In this document: positions 54,770 through 63,111 of the stretch, piece by piece
How positions within the stretch are numbered: position 1 is the stretch's first letter
Layout: each line of letters opens with the position of its first letter
Origin: Micromonospora rubida
GTDB lineage: Bacteria > Actinomycetota > Actinomycetes > Mycobacteriales > Micromonosporaceae
Direction: 5' to 3'
Length of the DNA: 64,000 bases
Assembly: GCF_009908295.1 (NCBI RefSeq)
Contig: NZ_JAAALO010000001.1
Span: 496,001-560,000, forward strand
Notes under the pieces: model-generated
What the model was told of the DNA's origin: nothing
Databases searched by the model: none
What the model saw: only the letters and a program-made list of their open reading frames with translations
Translations under genes and position numbers: made by a program

Positions 54770-55252
54770 TCAGCCCGGGAAGGCCCGGGGCGGGGGCGGG
54801 GTCACCGCCCGCAGGGTGGCCAGCCGGGCGCTGACCCGGACCGTCGTGCCCCGGTCGTCGGCACGGATCTCCAGGCCGTCGGTGAGCTGCTGGGCGAGCC
54901 ACAGGCCGCGTTGGCCGACCTGGTCCGGCGCGGGGAGCGCGACCCGCACGTCGCCGAGGCCGGGGCCGTCGTCGGTGATCTCGCACGTCAACAGATCGCC
55001 GTCGCGGCGCAGTCGCAGTTCGCCGCTGCCCCCGCCGTGCCGGACGACGTTGGCGACCAGTTCGTGCACCGCCAGCACGAAGTCCTCCAGGGCCGCGCCG
55101 GCCAGTCCGGCCGCCCCGGCCGCGGCGACGACGGCGTGGCGCAGCGCCGTCACCTGCCCGGCAGCGATCGTCTCCGCCAACAGCGTCACCCCGGTACCCG
55201 CACGGGACGCGCCGGCTCCCGAGCCGCCACCGTCACCCCCACCGCTGATCAT
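54770..55252 (-). CDS. RsbW-like ATP-binding regulatory protein
   Basis: 160 residues from the ATG at 55252. A stand-alone GHKL ATPase domain as in anti-sigma factors and serine kinases of the RsbW/SpoIIAB class: N box AVHELVANVVRHGGG and G1 box ITDDGPGLGD; the C-terminus has GTTVRVSARL. Actinomycetes use many of these to phosphorylate anti-anti-sigma proteins or sequester sigma factors; no cognate partner gene is present here. It may instead work with the large hybrid kinase encoded next downstream on the same strand. Confidence 0.85.
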   Translation of the reverse strand: MISGGGDGGGSGAGASRAGTGVTLLAETIAAGQVTALRHAVVAAAGAAGLAGAALEDFVLAVHELVANVVRHGGGSGELRLRRDGDLLTCEITDDGPGLGDVRVALPAPDQVGQRGLWLAQQLTDGLEIRADDRGTTVRVSARLATLRAVTPPPPRAFPG

Positions 55253-55543
55253 GGCCGGACCGTACACGCCCCGCACCCGTCGCGGGCGGGCCGGCCGGCG
55301 AGCGGGGGCGGCGGGGGCGGTCCGCCACGGCCGCCGGTCACCGTGCCGGGGACGCGCCCGCTCAAGGTCCGTTCGCGCATCGTCGCCGACACCATCGACG
55401 TCGTTCCGCCGTCCGCACCCTTGCCGAAGCAGCAGGTCAGCGACGCCGCGACGGTCCCGGGGGACAACAATGGGTCGGAGAACGCGGAATCGCGTTCGTC
55501 ATCGAGCAGACATGCGAGCACGGCTCGCAGCAGGGGGAGCCCC

Positions 55544-56383
55544 GTGGCGACAGCGATCATCACCGGCGGAGCGGGCGGCATGGGCCTCGCGACGGCGAAG
55601 ATCATGGGCCGGCACCACCGGATCGTGGTGGCGGACGTCAACCAGGAGCGCATCGACGCCGCCGTGGCGGAGCTCGCCGCGCTCGGCGTCGACGCCTCGG
55701 GCGTGGTGTGCGACATCACCGACCGTACGTCCGTCGACCGGCTGATCGCGTCCGCGCAGTCCGACGGGCACGTGCGGGCGGTGGTCCACGCCGCGGGCGT
55801 GAGCCCGCAGATGGGATCCGCCGAGTTCATCCTGCGGATCAACGCCGTGGGCACGATCAATGTCACCGAGGCCTTCCTACGCGTCGCGGGGGAAGGTGAC
55901 GTCCTGGTGAACGTGGCGTCGATCGCCGGTCACATGAGTCCGGCCGCGCTGGAGCCGACACGCACCTACAAGCTGGCGTTCACCGACGTCACGAAGTTCG
56001 AGCACAAGCTCGTCCGCTCGGCGAACCGTATGCCGAAGCGCATGCGACCGGGCGTGGCCTACAGCACGAGCAAGGCGTTCGTGATCTGGTACACCCGGAA
56101 GGTCGCGGCCGCGTTCGGCGCAAAAGGGGCACGGGTCGTCTCGGTCTCTCCGGGGACGTTCGACACCGCGATGGGGCGTCTGGAGGAGCGGTCCGGCTCC
56201 GCCAAGATGCTGGACTTCGCGGCCCTCAAGCGACCCGGCAGGCCCGAGGAGGTCGCCGAGGTGCTCGCATTCTGCGCGAGTGAGCAGCCCGGGTACCTGA
56301 CCGGCACCGACATCCTCGTCGACGGCGGGACGAAGGCCGGCCTCGGCCTCAAAGGCATGATCGCCATGGCCCGCGGCGCCTGA
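55544..56383 (+). CDS. Short-chain dehydrogenase/reductase
   Basis: 279 residues from the GTG at 55544 (GGGGGAG upstream). Nucleotide-binding TGGAGGMGLA, a D-x-x-N-Q segment (VADVNQERID) favouring NAD, NAG-type AAGVSPQM, catalytic serine in VNVASIAGH, YSTSK active-site tyrosine and lysine, and C-terminal GTDILVDGGTKAG. It resembles hydroxysteroid-dehydrogenase-like SDRs with an insertion (TYKLAFTDVTKFEHKLVRSANRMPKRMR). Substrate unknown. Codon use is a little less GC-extreme than in neighbouring genes, a hint of later acquisition. Stands alone. Confidence 0.88.
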   Translation: MATAIITGGAGGMGLATAKIMGRHHRIVVADVNQERIDAAVAELAALGVDASGVVCDITDRTSVDRLIASAQSDGHVRAVVHAAGVSPQMGSAEFILRINAVGTINVTEAFLRVAGEGDVLVNVASIAGHMSPAALEPTRTYKLAFTDVTKFEHKLVRSANRMPKRMRPGVAYSTSKAFVIWYTRKVAAAFGAKGARVVSVSPGTFDTAMGRLEERSGSAKMLDFAALKRPGRPEEVAEVLAFCASEQPGYLTGTDILVDGGTKAGLGLKGMIAMARGA

Positions 56384-56411
56384 GACGGTGGCGGCGCGAT
56401 GGTCGCGTCCA

Positions 56412-57035
56412 TCACGATGAAGGCCGCGCGGCCGGCAGCCCGGACAGCAGCTTGAGCTGGGCGGTGCGCGACCGCTCGATGCGGTCGGCGAGGGCGCGTA
56501 CCTCGGGGCCGACCGCCACCGGCAGGTGGGCGCGGGCCAGCGCGGCGGCCCGTCGCTGGTGGGCGGTGAGCACGTCGACGAGCGCGGCGTCGAACCGGGC
56601 GGCGGTGGCGGACCGCAGCCGGTCGAGCTCGGGGTCGGGAGCGGGGTCGGGGTCGGCCGTCGCCGATGCGCCGTGGTGGCCGGCGTGCCCGCCGGCCGGG
56701 TCGGCCGGGGCCGCGGCCAGCCACCGCCGCATGGTGGCCAGCTCGTCGGCCTCGGTCGCGTCGATGGCCGCGACGAGGGTACGCAGCTCGGGGTCGACGA
56801 TCCGGCCCGCCGCCTCGACGGCGACGACCCGGGTCCGGTCGTGGTGGGCCACCATCGCCGTCAGGAACGGCACGTCCGTCGGATCGGTCCGGGCCGACCC
56901 GGCGACGGGCGACTCGCCGGTCCCGTTGGGCAGCGGGGCGGCGGCGGGGGACGCGCAGCCGGCGACCGCGAGGAGCGCGGCGAGCGGGAGCGCCGCGAGG
57001 CAACGGAGCACGCCGTGGGCTGCGTGAGGTCTCAT
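56412..57035 (-). CDS. DUF305 lipoprotein
   Basis: 207 residues from the ATG at 57035. Signal peptide with lipobox LLAVAGC, so membrane-anchored on the outer face. Two histidine-containing DUF305 modules follow: DVPFLTAMVAHHDRTRVVAVEAA and, after a histidine-rich GGHAGHHG linker, ARFDAALVDVLTAHQRRAAALA. DUF305 is a ferritin-like four-helix fold often found with copper-handling genes; the His/Met residues suggest metal binding. No copper transporter lies next to it, but the neighbour encodes a copper-dependent monooxygenase, which may or may not be meaningful. Confidence 0.88.
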   Translation of the reverse strand: MRPHAAHGVLRCLAALPLAALLAVAGCASPAAAPLPNGTGESPVAGSARTDPTDVPFLTAMVAHHDRTRVVAVEAAGRIVDPELRTLVAAIDATEADELATMRRWLAAAPADPAGGHAGHHGASATADPDPAPDPELDRLRSATAARFDAALVDVLTAHQRRAAALARAHLPVAVGPEVRALADRIERSRTAQLKLLSGLPAARPSS

Positions 57036-57059
57036 GGTGCCGGGGCCTTCCGTGCTGGG

Positions 57060-57089
57060 CGGGTGTGGCCCGGTCCCGGGCCACACCCG
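57060..57089 (-). terminator. Terminator of the polysaccharide monooxygenase gene
   Basis: Perfect 14-bp inverted repeat with only two central bases (an effective loop of 4-6), seven bases after the stop of the minus-strand monooxygenase gene. Confidence 0.82.
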
Positions 57090-57096
57090 GGGCGGG

Positions 57097-57849
57097 TCAG
57101 AGCCGGGTCCAGAGCGCCGGCACGTTCGGCGGCTCCCAGCCGGGCAGGGCGGTGTGCGGTTGCAGGCACCGGTACGTCGAGCCGCCGTAGGTGACCTGGT
57201 CACCCACCCGGTACGCCTGCCCGGCGGTCCAGGTGCCGGACGGGGCCGGGGTGGTCGGGGCCGGCGTGGTCGGGGCCGGCGTGGGGGTCCGCGTCGGCGA
57301 CGGGGACGCGGTGGGGGTGGGCGTCGGGTTGCCGCCGCCCCCGCCGATCTGGAGGTCCACGCACGAGTAGAAGGCGTTGGCGGTGTCGGAGATGTTCCAG
57401 ATGGCGAGCAGCTTCTGCCGCCCCGAGAACCCGCCCAGGTTGACGGTGTGCGAGACGGTGGCGCCCGGCTGCTGCCCGCCCCCGTTGACCAGGCCGACCC
57501 GGGTGCCGCCGATCCAGTACTCCCAGTTGCTGGTGGCGTGTCGGGCGGTGTTGGTCCAGGTGAAGGTCACCGAGCTGCCGACCGAGGTGGCCGGCCAGCC
57601 CCGGGCGTCGTCGTTGAGGACGGCGAACTGGCTGATCCCGGCGTGGCAACTGCGCAGTCCTTTCGGGCCCTCGACGCTCTGCGGCTCGTACTTGATCTGA
57701 CCGCAGTCGGGCACCCGGTTCTGGGCGCAGAGCGCCTGCCGGCTCGGCGGGCCGGAGATGTACCCGTGTGCCTGGGCGGGCACCGCGACGGCCAGCGAGG
57801 CGACGACGGCGCCCGCCGACGCGAGCGGAAGGACGACTGTTCGACGCAT
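57097..57849 (-). CDS. AA10 lytic polysaccharide monooxygenase with CBM5/12
   Basis: 250 residues. Signal peptide ending VAVPAQA, which exposes the mature N-terminal histidine (HGYISGPPSRQALC) needed for the copper histidine brace; the second histidine is in NTARHATSNWEYW. The catalytic domain ends near residue 178 (YSCVDLQIG). A threonine/proline linker follows, then a small chitin-binding CBM5/12 module (TWTAGQAYRVGDQVTYGGSTYRCLQ). Oxidatively cleaves chitin, possibly cellulose, outside the cell. ATG at 57849. The upstream region has an AT-rich promoter-like patch. Monocistronic. Confidence 0.95.
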   Translation of the reverse strand: MRRTVVLPLASAGAVVASLAVAVPAQAHGYISGPPSRQALCAQNRVPDCGQIKYEPQSVEGPKGLRSCHAGISQFAVLNDDARGWPATSVGSSVTFTWTNTARHATSNWEYWIGGTRVGLVNGGGQQPGATVSHTVNLGGFSGRQKLLAIWNISDTANAFYSCVDLQIGGGGGNPTPTPTASPSPTRTPTPAPTTPAPTTPAPSGTWTAGQAYRVGDQVTYGGSTYRCLQPHTALPGWEPPNVPALWTRL

Positions 57850-58673
57850 GTGGATGCTCCTTCGGATCGAGGCGGGCGTCGGCACAACCGCCGAGCTGGG
57901 GGAATGCGCCCGCTGGGGGATGCGATGAACATAAAGTAAACATTCTTAACAGTAAATACCCCGGCCGAAAAACATCCCGGGCGACCGGCACCCGCCCGTC
58001 GCCATCCCCGCGCGGCGGCGGCCGGCCGGGCCGTGGAGGATCCCGCCGCCTCCCCGGGCCGCAAGGCCCGGCCCAGAGCCGGCCCGAGGTCGGATCGCAG
58101 AGCCCGGCCCCGGAGTCGGATCGCATCCGGCGAGGCCAGGCGCAATCCATTCCGCGGCGACAGCGCATATCTCCGGTTCCGCTCGGACAAAATGCAATTG
58201 ACGGCTGTTGACCGATTTGCGCGCCGGCAGGTCGACGGCGACCGAAAGTCTGCTTTTCCGATAGGGAATTCGTAGTTATCGGGTTCGAGGGAAATCGGCA
58301 ATCCGACCTCGCCGGGAGGGCCGCACGGAGGGTGACAGTCCGTCCCGCGATCGCAGGCGCTCCGATGCGCATCAACCCAGCCCAGTGGCGTCCTCCAGGT
58401 CAGTCGACGCCCGCGGGGCGGCAACCGGCGGTCACGACGAGTCGCCTGCCGCCGCGCCGGGCAAGCAGATTGCAGAATGCACGGGTTGACGCGCCGCACC
58501 CCCACGACAATCATTGCTGTCACTGGACGGCGATTATCGCGATTCCGGATAGGCGACGTTTTCCCACGTCAGTGGGTTTATTCGTGGCGTCCGCAGAAGC
58601 GCCGGCCCTCGTCGGCGTCCAGCCAGGAAATCCATCATCGGAACACCCCCAGCAACGAGCGAGGAGTCCGCCG
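57850..58673. promoter_or_regulatory. Long divergent spacer with AT-rich patches
   Basis: About 820 bases between the monooxygenase and the DegT aminotransferase operon. Near the monooxygenase, AGTAAA occurs at 57935-57940 and again at 57951-57956 in an AT-rich patch. Two further AT-rich stretches (58180-58280 and 58500-58600) may hold the promoter of the rightward operon, and GATGCGCATC at 58364-58373 is a 10-bp palindrome. No credible gene or known riboswitch was recognised; a long 5' leader for the operon is possible. Confidence 0.45.
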
Positions 58674-60065
58674 GTGAAGGGGAACGACGAAGCTCCCGCG
58701 CAGCCCCGGCAACTGCCGGCGACGCGCCACGACCGACCGGCGGACCGCCTCGCCCTGCATGGCGGGGCACCGGTCCGCCGCACCCCCTGGCCGACCTACG
58801 ACAAGGGCGCCGTCTTCGTCCATCCCGAGGACGAGGAGGCTGCCTGCCGGGCCATCCGCAGCCACCTCTACTTCCGCTACGACCACCGGCCGCAGCACGA
58901 GACGGAGTGCGGCCGGTTCGAGGACGAGCTGTGCCGCTTCTTCGGCACCCGGCACGCCCTCGCGGTGTCCAGCGGCACCGCCGCCCTGGCCCTGGCCATC
59001 ATGGCCGCGCGGGTGCCCCCGGGCTCGCTGGTCGCCTGCCCCGGGTTCACCTTCGTCGCCACGCCGAGCGCCATCGTCATGGCCGGGTGCCGACCGTTCC
59101 TGGTCGAGGTGGACCAGGATCTGCGGATGGACATCGACGACCTGCGGCGCCGCTGGGACCCCCGGATCGGCGCGATCCTCGTGGTGCACATGCGTGGCTT
59201 CGCCGCCGACGCCGAGGCGCTGGCCCGGTTCGCCACCGAGATGGGGGTGCCGCTGATCGAGGACGCGGTGCCGGCGCTGGGCGCCGAGCTCAACGGCCGC
59301 AAGCTCGGCACGTTCGGGGCCGCCGGGGCGTTCAGCACCCAGTCCGACAAGGCGCTCAACTGCGGCGAGGGCGGCTTCCTGGTCACCGACGACCGGGAGT
59401 TGTTCGCCCGTGCGGTGGCGCTCTCCGGCGCGTACGAGGGGCGGTTGCGGCGGCACTTTTCCGACGGCGAGCCGCCGTTGACCGGCCTGGACCTGCCCCT
59501 GCTGAGCCTGCGGATGGACGAGATCCGGGCCGCGCTGCTGCGCGCCGAGCTGACCCGGCTGCCAGAGCGGCTGCGGCTGTTCCACCGCAACTACGGGTAC
59601 GTCGCCGCAGCTCTGGCCGACCTGCCGGGCATCGCGATCCGCCAGCCCGTCGCCCCCGGGGCGTACCTCGGTGAGGCGTTCGTGTTCCGGGTGCCCGGCG
59701 GCGACGCCGGCTGGTTCGCCCGCGCGCTGTGCCGGGAGGGCGTCGACGCGCGCAACATCGGCGCCGACGACGACCTCAACGTCCGCGCGTTCTGGAACTG
59801 GCGGTTCGTGTACGACACCGACGACCTCGACGAGATCCGGGCGATGCTGCCGCGCACCGCCGGGTACCTGCGGGAGGCGGTGGACGTGCCGCTGTCGTCC
59901 AGCCTGACCCTCGACGACTGCGACGACCTGGTCCGGGCGGTCCGCAAGGTGGCCGCCGCCGCGTCCGCCGAACACCCCGGGCCCGCCGAGCGCCCCGTGA
60001 CCGCCGCGCAACCCGTGACCGCCGGACCTGCGTCGGCCGGGCCGGCGGAGCCGGTACGCCGATGA
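58674..60065 (+). CDS. DegT/DnrJ/EryC1-family PLP aminotransferase
   Basis: 463 residues from the GTG at 58674, with GAGGAG seven bases upstream. Typical segments: GTRHALAVSSGTAALALAI (phosphate site), LVACPGFTFVATPSAI, VVHMRGFAADAEAL, PLIEDAVPALGAELNGRKLGTFG and the PLP lysine in STQSDKALNCGEGGFL. Family members aminate keto-sugars or keto-cyclitols, or act as AHBA-synthase-like enzymes; the subgroup cannot be fixed by eye. The ~45 C-terminal residues are an alanine/proline tail. It opens an operon with an exporter, sulfotransferase, SDR and methyltransferase, so it belongs to a biosynthetic pathway. Confidence 0.88.
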   Translation: MKGNDEAPAQPRQLPATRHDRPADRLALHGGAPVRRTPWPTYDKGAVFVHPEDEEAACRAIRSHLYFRYDHRPQHETECGRFEDELCRFFGTRHALAVSSGTAALALAIMAARVPPGSLVACPGFTFVATPSAIVMAGCRPFLVEVDQDLRMDIDDLRRRWDPRIGAILVVHMRGFAADAEALARFATEMGVPLIEDAVPALGAELNGRKLGTFGAAGAFSTQSDKALNCGEGGFLVTDDRELFARAVALSGAYEGRLRRHFSDGEPPLTGLDLPLLSLRMDEIRAALLRAELTRLPERLRLFHRNYGYVAAALADLPGIAIRQPVAPGAYLGEAFVFRVPGGDAGWFARALCREGVDARNIGADDDLNVRAFWNWRFVYDTDDLDEIRAMLPRTAGYLREAVDVPLSSSLTLDDCDDLVRAVRKVAAAASAEHPGPAERPVTAAQPVTAGPASAGPAEPVRR

Positions 60066-61267
60066 CGGCCGCCGCGACCCCCGCCGTGCCGCGCCTGGCC
60101 CTGGTCGGCATCTTCGGCGGGCTCTTCGCCGGCTACCTCGGCCTCACCGCGGTGCTCCCGGTGCTGCCCGGGTTCCTGCGCGACCGGCACGACGCCGGCG
60201 ACCTGGTGGTCGGGCTGGTCGTCACGGTCACCGCGGTGACCGCGCTGCTGGTCCGGCCGGTCGCCGGGGCGCTGGCCGACCGGTACGGCCACCGCACCGT
60301 GATGCTCACCGGCGCCCTCGTGGTGGCCGGCGGCGGGCTGTTCTACTTCCTGCCGCTCACCGTGCCGGCGCTGGTGGCGGTGCGGCTGCTGCTCGGCGCC
60401 GGCGAGGCCGCCCTGTTCACCGCCGGGGCGGTGTGGACGGTGGCGCTGGCCCCGCACCACCGGCGCGGCCAGCTCATCGGCCTGTACGGGATGAGCATGT
60501 GGGGCGGCATCTCCGCCGGCACCTTCCTCGGGGCCACCCTGCAACAGGTCTCCTTCACGGCGGTCTGGGCGCTCGCCGCCGCCGCTCCCCTGCTGGCCGC
60601 CGCGCTGGTGGCCATGGTTCCGGTCCCGCACCGGGACCCCGCCGCCACCCCGGCGAAGGGCGGCGGCGGGCTGCTGCTGCGCCCGGCGTTGCTGCCCGGC
60701 ACCGCGCTCGCCCTCGGCGCCGCCGGGTACGCCGGCCTGGCCGCGTTCATCGTGCTGCACCTGGACGCGCGCGGGATCGGCTCCGGCGTGGTGGTGCTGA
60801 GCTGCTTCAGCGCCGTGTACGCGCTCACCCGCCTGGTCATCGGCCACCTGCCGGACAAGCTCGGCCCGCGCCGGGTGGCGGCCTGGTCGGCGGCCGGCGA
60901 GGCGGTCGGCCTGGTGATCATCGCGGTGGCCCCGAATCTGCCCGTAGCCGTGGCCGGCGGCGTGGTCACCGGCGTCGGGTTCTCCCTGCTGCACCCGTCG
61001 CTGGCGCTGATGGTGATGAACCGGGCCGAACCGGCCCGACAGGGGGCGGCGATCGGGGCGTACACCTCGTTCTGGGATTTGGGGCTGGCCGTGTGGGGGC
61101 CGGTGACCGGCCTGGTCGCGGCGACCCTCGACTACCCCTCGGTGTTCGGCGTCGGCGCGGCCTGCGCCGTCGCGGCGGCGGTGCTGGCGGTGTGGATCGG
61201 CCGCCCGGCGACCGGTCCCGGCACCGACCTGCCCGCCGGACGAGAGACGGAGGCCCGCGCGGCATGA
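60062..61267 (+). CDS. MFS transporter
   Basis: 401 residues with twelve hydrophobic segments; ATG overlapping the aminotransferase stop. Motif A-like loop ADRYGHRTVMLTG between segments 2 and 3, repeated in the second half as GHLPDKLGPRRVAAWSA; EAALFTAGAVWTVALAPHHRRGQLIGLYG is typical of DHA1 drug exporters. Likely exports the product of this operon or gives resistance. The next gene overlaps by 4 bp. Confidence 0.9.
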   Translation: MTAAATPAVPRLALVGIFGGLFAGYLGLTAVLPVLPGFLRDRHDAGDLVVGLVVTVTAVTALLVRPVAGALADRYGHRTVMLTGALVVAGGGLFYFLPLTVPALVAVRLLLGAGEAALFTAGAVWTVALAPHHRRGQLIGLYGMSMWGGISAGTFLGATLQQVSFTAVWALAAAAPLLAAALVAMVPVPHRDPAATPAKGGGGLLLRPALLPGTALALGAAGYAGLAAFIVLHLDARGIGSGVVVLSCFSAVYALTRLVIGHLPDKLGPRRVAAWSAAGEAVGLVIIAVAPNLPVAVAGGVVTGVGFSLLHPSLALMVMNRAEPARQGAAIGAYTSFWDLGLAVWGPVTGLVAATLDYPSVFGVGAACAVAAAVLAVWIGRPATGPGTDLPAGRETEARAA

Positions 61268-62217
61268 GCGACCTGACCGTCCTGTGCGTCACCGGCTGGT
61301 GCCGCAACGGCAGCACCATCATCGGCAACGTGCTCAACGAGGTGCCCGGCTTCTTCCACGTCGGCGAGCTGCACTTCCTGTGGCGGAACTCCACCGGCCG
61401 GGGCGTCAACGACCTGTGCGGCTGCGGCGTCCCCCTGACCGCCTGCGACATCTGGTCGCGGGTGCTGCCGGTCGGCCGCCCGGCGGGGACGTCGCCGGAC
61501 GCGCACGCCGCGACGGTGATCGACCGCCAGCGGTCCCGGGTACGCACCCGGCACACCTGGCGGTTGCTGCGCCGGGGCCTGTACGACGACGAGATCCGCG
61601 CGCACGCCGACCTGATGGGCGAGGTCTACCGGGCCGCCGCCGAGCGCACCGGCGCGCACACCATCGTGGACACCACGAAGATCCCCGGCGAGGCCGCGCT
61701 GCTGCCGTACGTTCCGGGCATCACCCCGTACTACGTGCACCTGGTCCGCGACCCGCGCGCGGTGGCGCACTCCTGGCGGGAGCCGAAGCAGTACGTCTAC
61801 GCGATGTCGGCGGCGCGCAGCACCACGTACTGGCACGGGTTCAACCTGGCCTCGGCGGCGATCACCCGACGGTTCCCCGAGCGGTCGACGCTGCTGCGCT
61901 ACGAGTCGTTCGCCGCCGACCCGGCCGGCACCGTCGACGCGCTGCTGCGGCTCTGCGGTGCCGACCCGGCCGGCAACCCGGTGCGCGGGCGGACCGTCGA
62001 GCTGCACACCAACCACACGGTGACCGGCAACCCGGACCGGTTCCGCACCGGGGCCACCGTCATCCGGGACCGCGACGACTCCTGGCGGCGCACCCTGTCC
62101 CGGGCGGACCGGCTGGCCGCGACGGCCCTGGCCCAGCCGCTGTTCGCCCGCTACGGCTACCGGTCCGCCCCGCGCGGGGCGGACCGGGTGTCACCGACCA
62201 GCGAATCAGGGAGGTAA
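61264..62217 (+). CDS. PAPS-dependent sulfotransferase
   Basis: 317 residues. The 5'-phosphosulfate loop is near the N-terminus (TGWCRNGSTIIGNVLNE) and the 3'-phosphate site is HLVRDPRAVAHSW (~residue 160), the two hallmarks of sulfotransferase family 1/3 folds. LLRYESFAADPAGTVDALLRL near residue 220 also fits. It would transfer sulfate from PAPS to a hydroxyl or amine. Sulfation of small molecules is uncommon in actinomycete pathways. Coupled to the preceding transporter (ATGA) and followed five bases later by the SDR gene. Confidence 0.87.
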   Translation: MSDLTVLCVTGWCRNGSTIIGNVLNEVPGFFHVGELHFLWRNSTGRGVNDLCGCGVPLTACDIWSRVLPVGRPAGTSPDAHAATVIDRQRSRVRTRHTWRLLRRGLYDDEIRAHADLMGEVYRAAAERTGAHTIVDTTKIPGEAALLPYVPGITPYYVHLVRDPRAVAHSWREPKQYVYAMSAARSTTYWHGFNLASAAITRRFPERSTLLRYESFAADPAGTVDALLRLCGADPAGNPVRGRTVELHTNHTVTGNPDRFRTGATVIRDRDDSWRRTLSRADRLAATALAQPLFARYGYRSAPRGADRVSPTSESGR

Positions 62218-62222
62218 CGAGC

Positions 62223-63050
62223 GTGGATCTCGGGCTCAAGGGACGGGTGGTCCTCGTCGCGGGCGGGTCCAGCGGAATCGGGCTGGCCTGCGCGAAGGAG
62301 TTCGCCGCCGAGGGCGCGCACGTGGCGATCTGCGGCCGCGACCCGGACCGGCTCGCCGCCGCCGAGCGGGAGCTGGCCGGGATGGCCGCCGGCCGGGTCA
62401 GCGCCACCAGCGTGGACGTCACCGACACCGACGCGGCCCGCCGCTGGGTGGACGGGGTGGCCGCCGACCTCGGCGGGGCCCACGTCCTGCTGGTCAGCGG
62501 CGGCAGCCCGCCGGTCGGCACGGCCGCGCTGTTCGAGGTGGCCGACTACCGGGCCGCCGTCGACCGGGTGTTGCTGCCGGCCGTGGGGCTGGCCCTGGCG
62601 GCGCTGCCGCACCTGCGCACCGCCGGCTGGGGGCGGCTGCTCTTCGTCGCCTCCGAGACCGCGAGCGTGCCGATCGGCCCGCTGGTCCTCTCCGGGGTGA
62701 CCCGGGCCGCGCTGGTCCGCTTCGCCCAGGGCCTCGCCGTCGACGTGGGCCGCGACGGGATCACCGTCAACGTGCTCGCCCCCGGCAGCGTGCGCACCCC
62801 GCCGATGGAACGGGCCGCCGCGCGGCTGGCCGGCGACGGCGACGTCGAGGAGCAGCTCGCCGCCATGGGCCACCACAGCGCGCTGGGCCGGCTGGCCGAC
62901 CCCGGGGAGGTCGCCGCCGTGGCCGCGTTCCTGGCCAGCGAGCGGGCCTCGTTCGTCACCGCGGGCGTGCACCTGATCGACGGCGGGGCCAGCGCCACCG
63001 GCCCGGAGCTGCCGCACCTGACCGGCGTCCGCAAGGACACCTACGCCTGA
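62223..63050 (+). CDS. Atypical short-chain dehydrogenase/reductase
   Basis: 275 residues from a GTG with GGGAGG upstream. Nucleotide site VAGGSSGIGLACAKEFA and CGRDPDR point to NADP use, and the C-terminus FVTAGVHLIDGGAS is standard. The active site is not. The serine is present in FVASETASVP, but the Y-x-x-x-K motif is replaced by S-G-V-T-R (LVLSGVTRAALVRF), so tyrosine and lysine are missing. A subgroup of SDRs with this serine/arginine variation exists; its chemistry is not settled to my knowledge. In this operon it may act on the sugar or cyclitol-like intermediate. Confidence 0.87.
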   Translation: MDLGLKGRVVLVAGGSSGIGLACAKEFAAEGAHVAICGRDPDRLAAAERELAGMAAGRVSATSVDVTDTDAARRWVDGVAADLGGAHVLLVSGGSPPVGTAALFEVADYRAAVDRVLLPAVGLALAALPHLRTAGWGRLLFVASETASVPIGPLVLSGVTRAALVRFAQGLAVDVGRDGITVNVLAPGSVRTPPMERAAARLAGDGDVEEQLAAMGHHSALGRLADPGEVAAVAAFLASERASFVTAGVHLIDGGASATGPELPHLTGVRKDTYA

Positions 63051-63111
63051 CCCCTCCCCCGACCCGGGCGGCGGCGACGCCGCCCGGCTGCACAGCACGA
63101 AGGAGTGCGCG

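Noticed and set aside
58262..58345. Possible riboswitch or tRNA-like element (GGTTCGA and a paired GGAG/CTCC-like region)
   Set aside because: I could not fold a cloverleaf or match the conserved core of a cobalamin, SAM, TPP or ZTP riboswitch; the resemblance is superficial.
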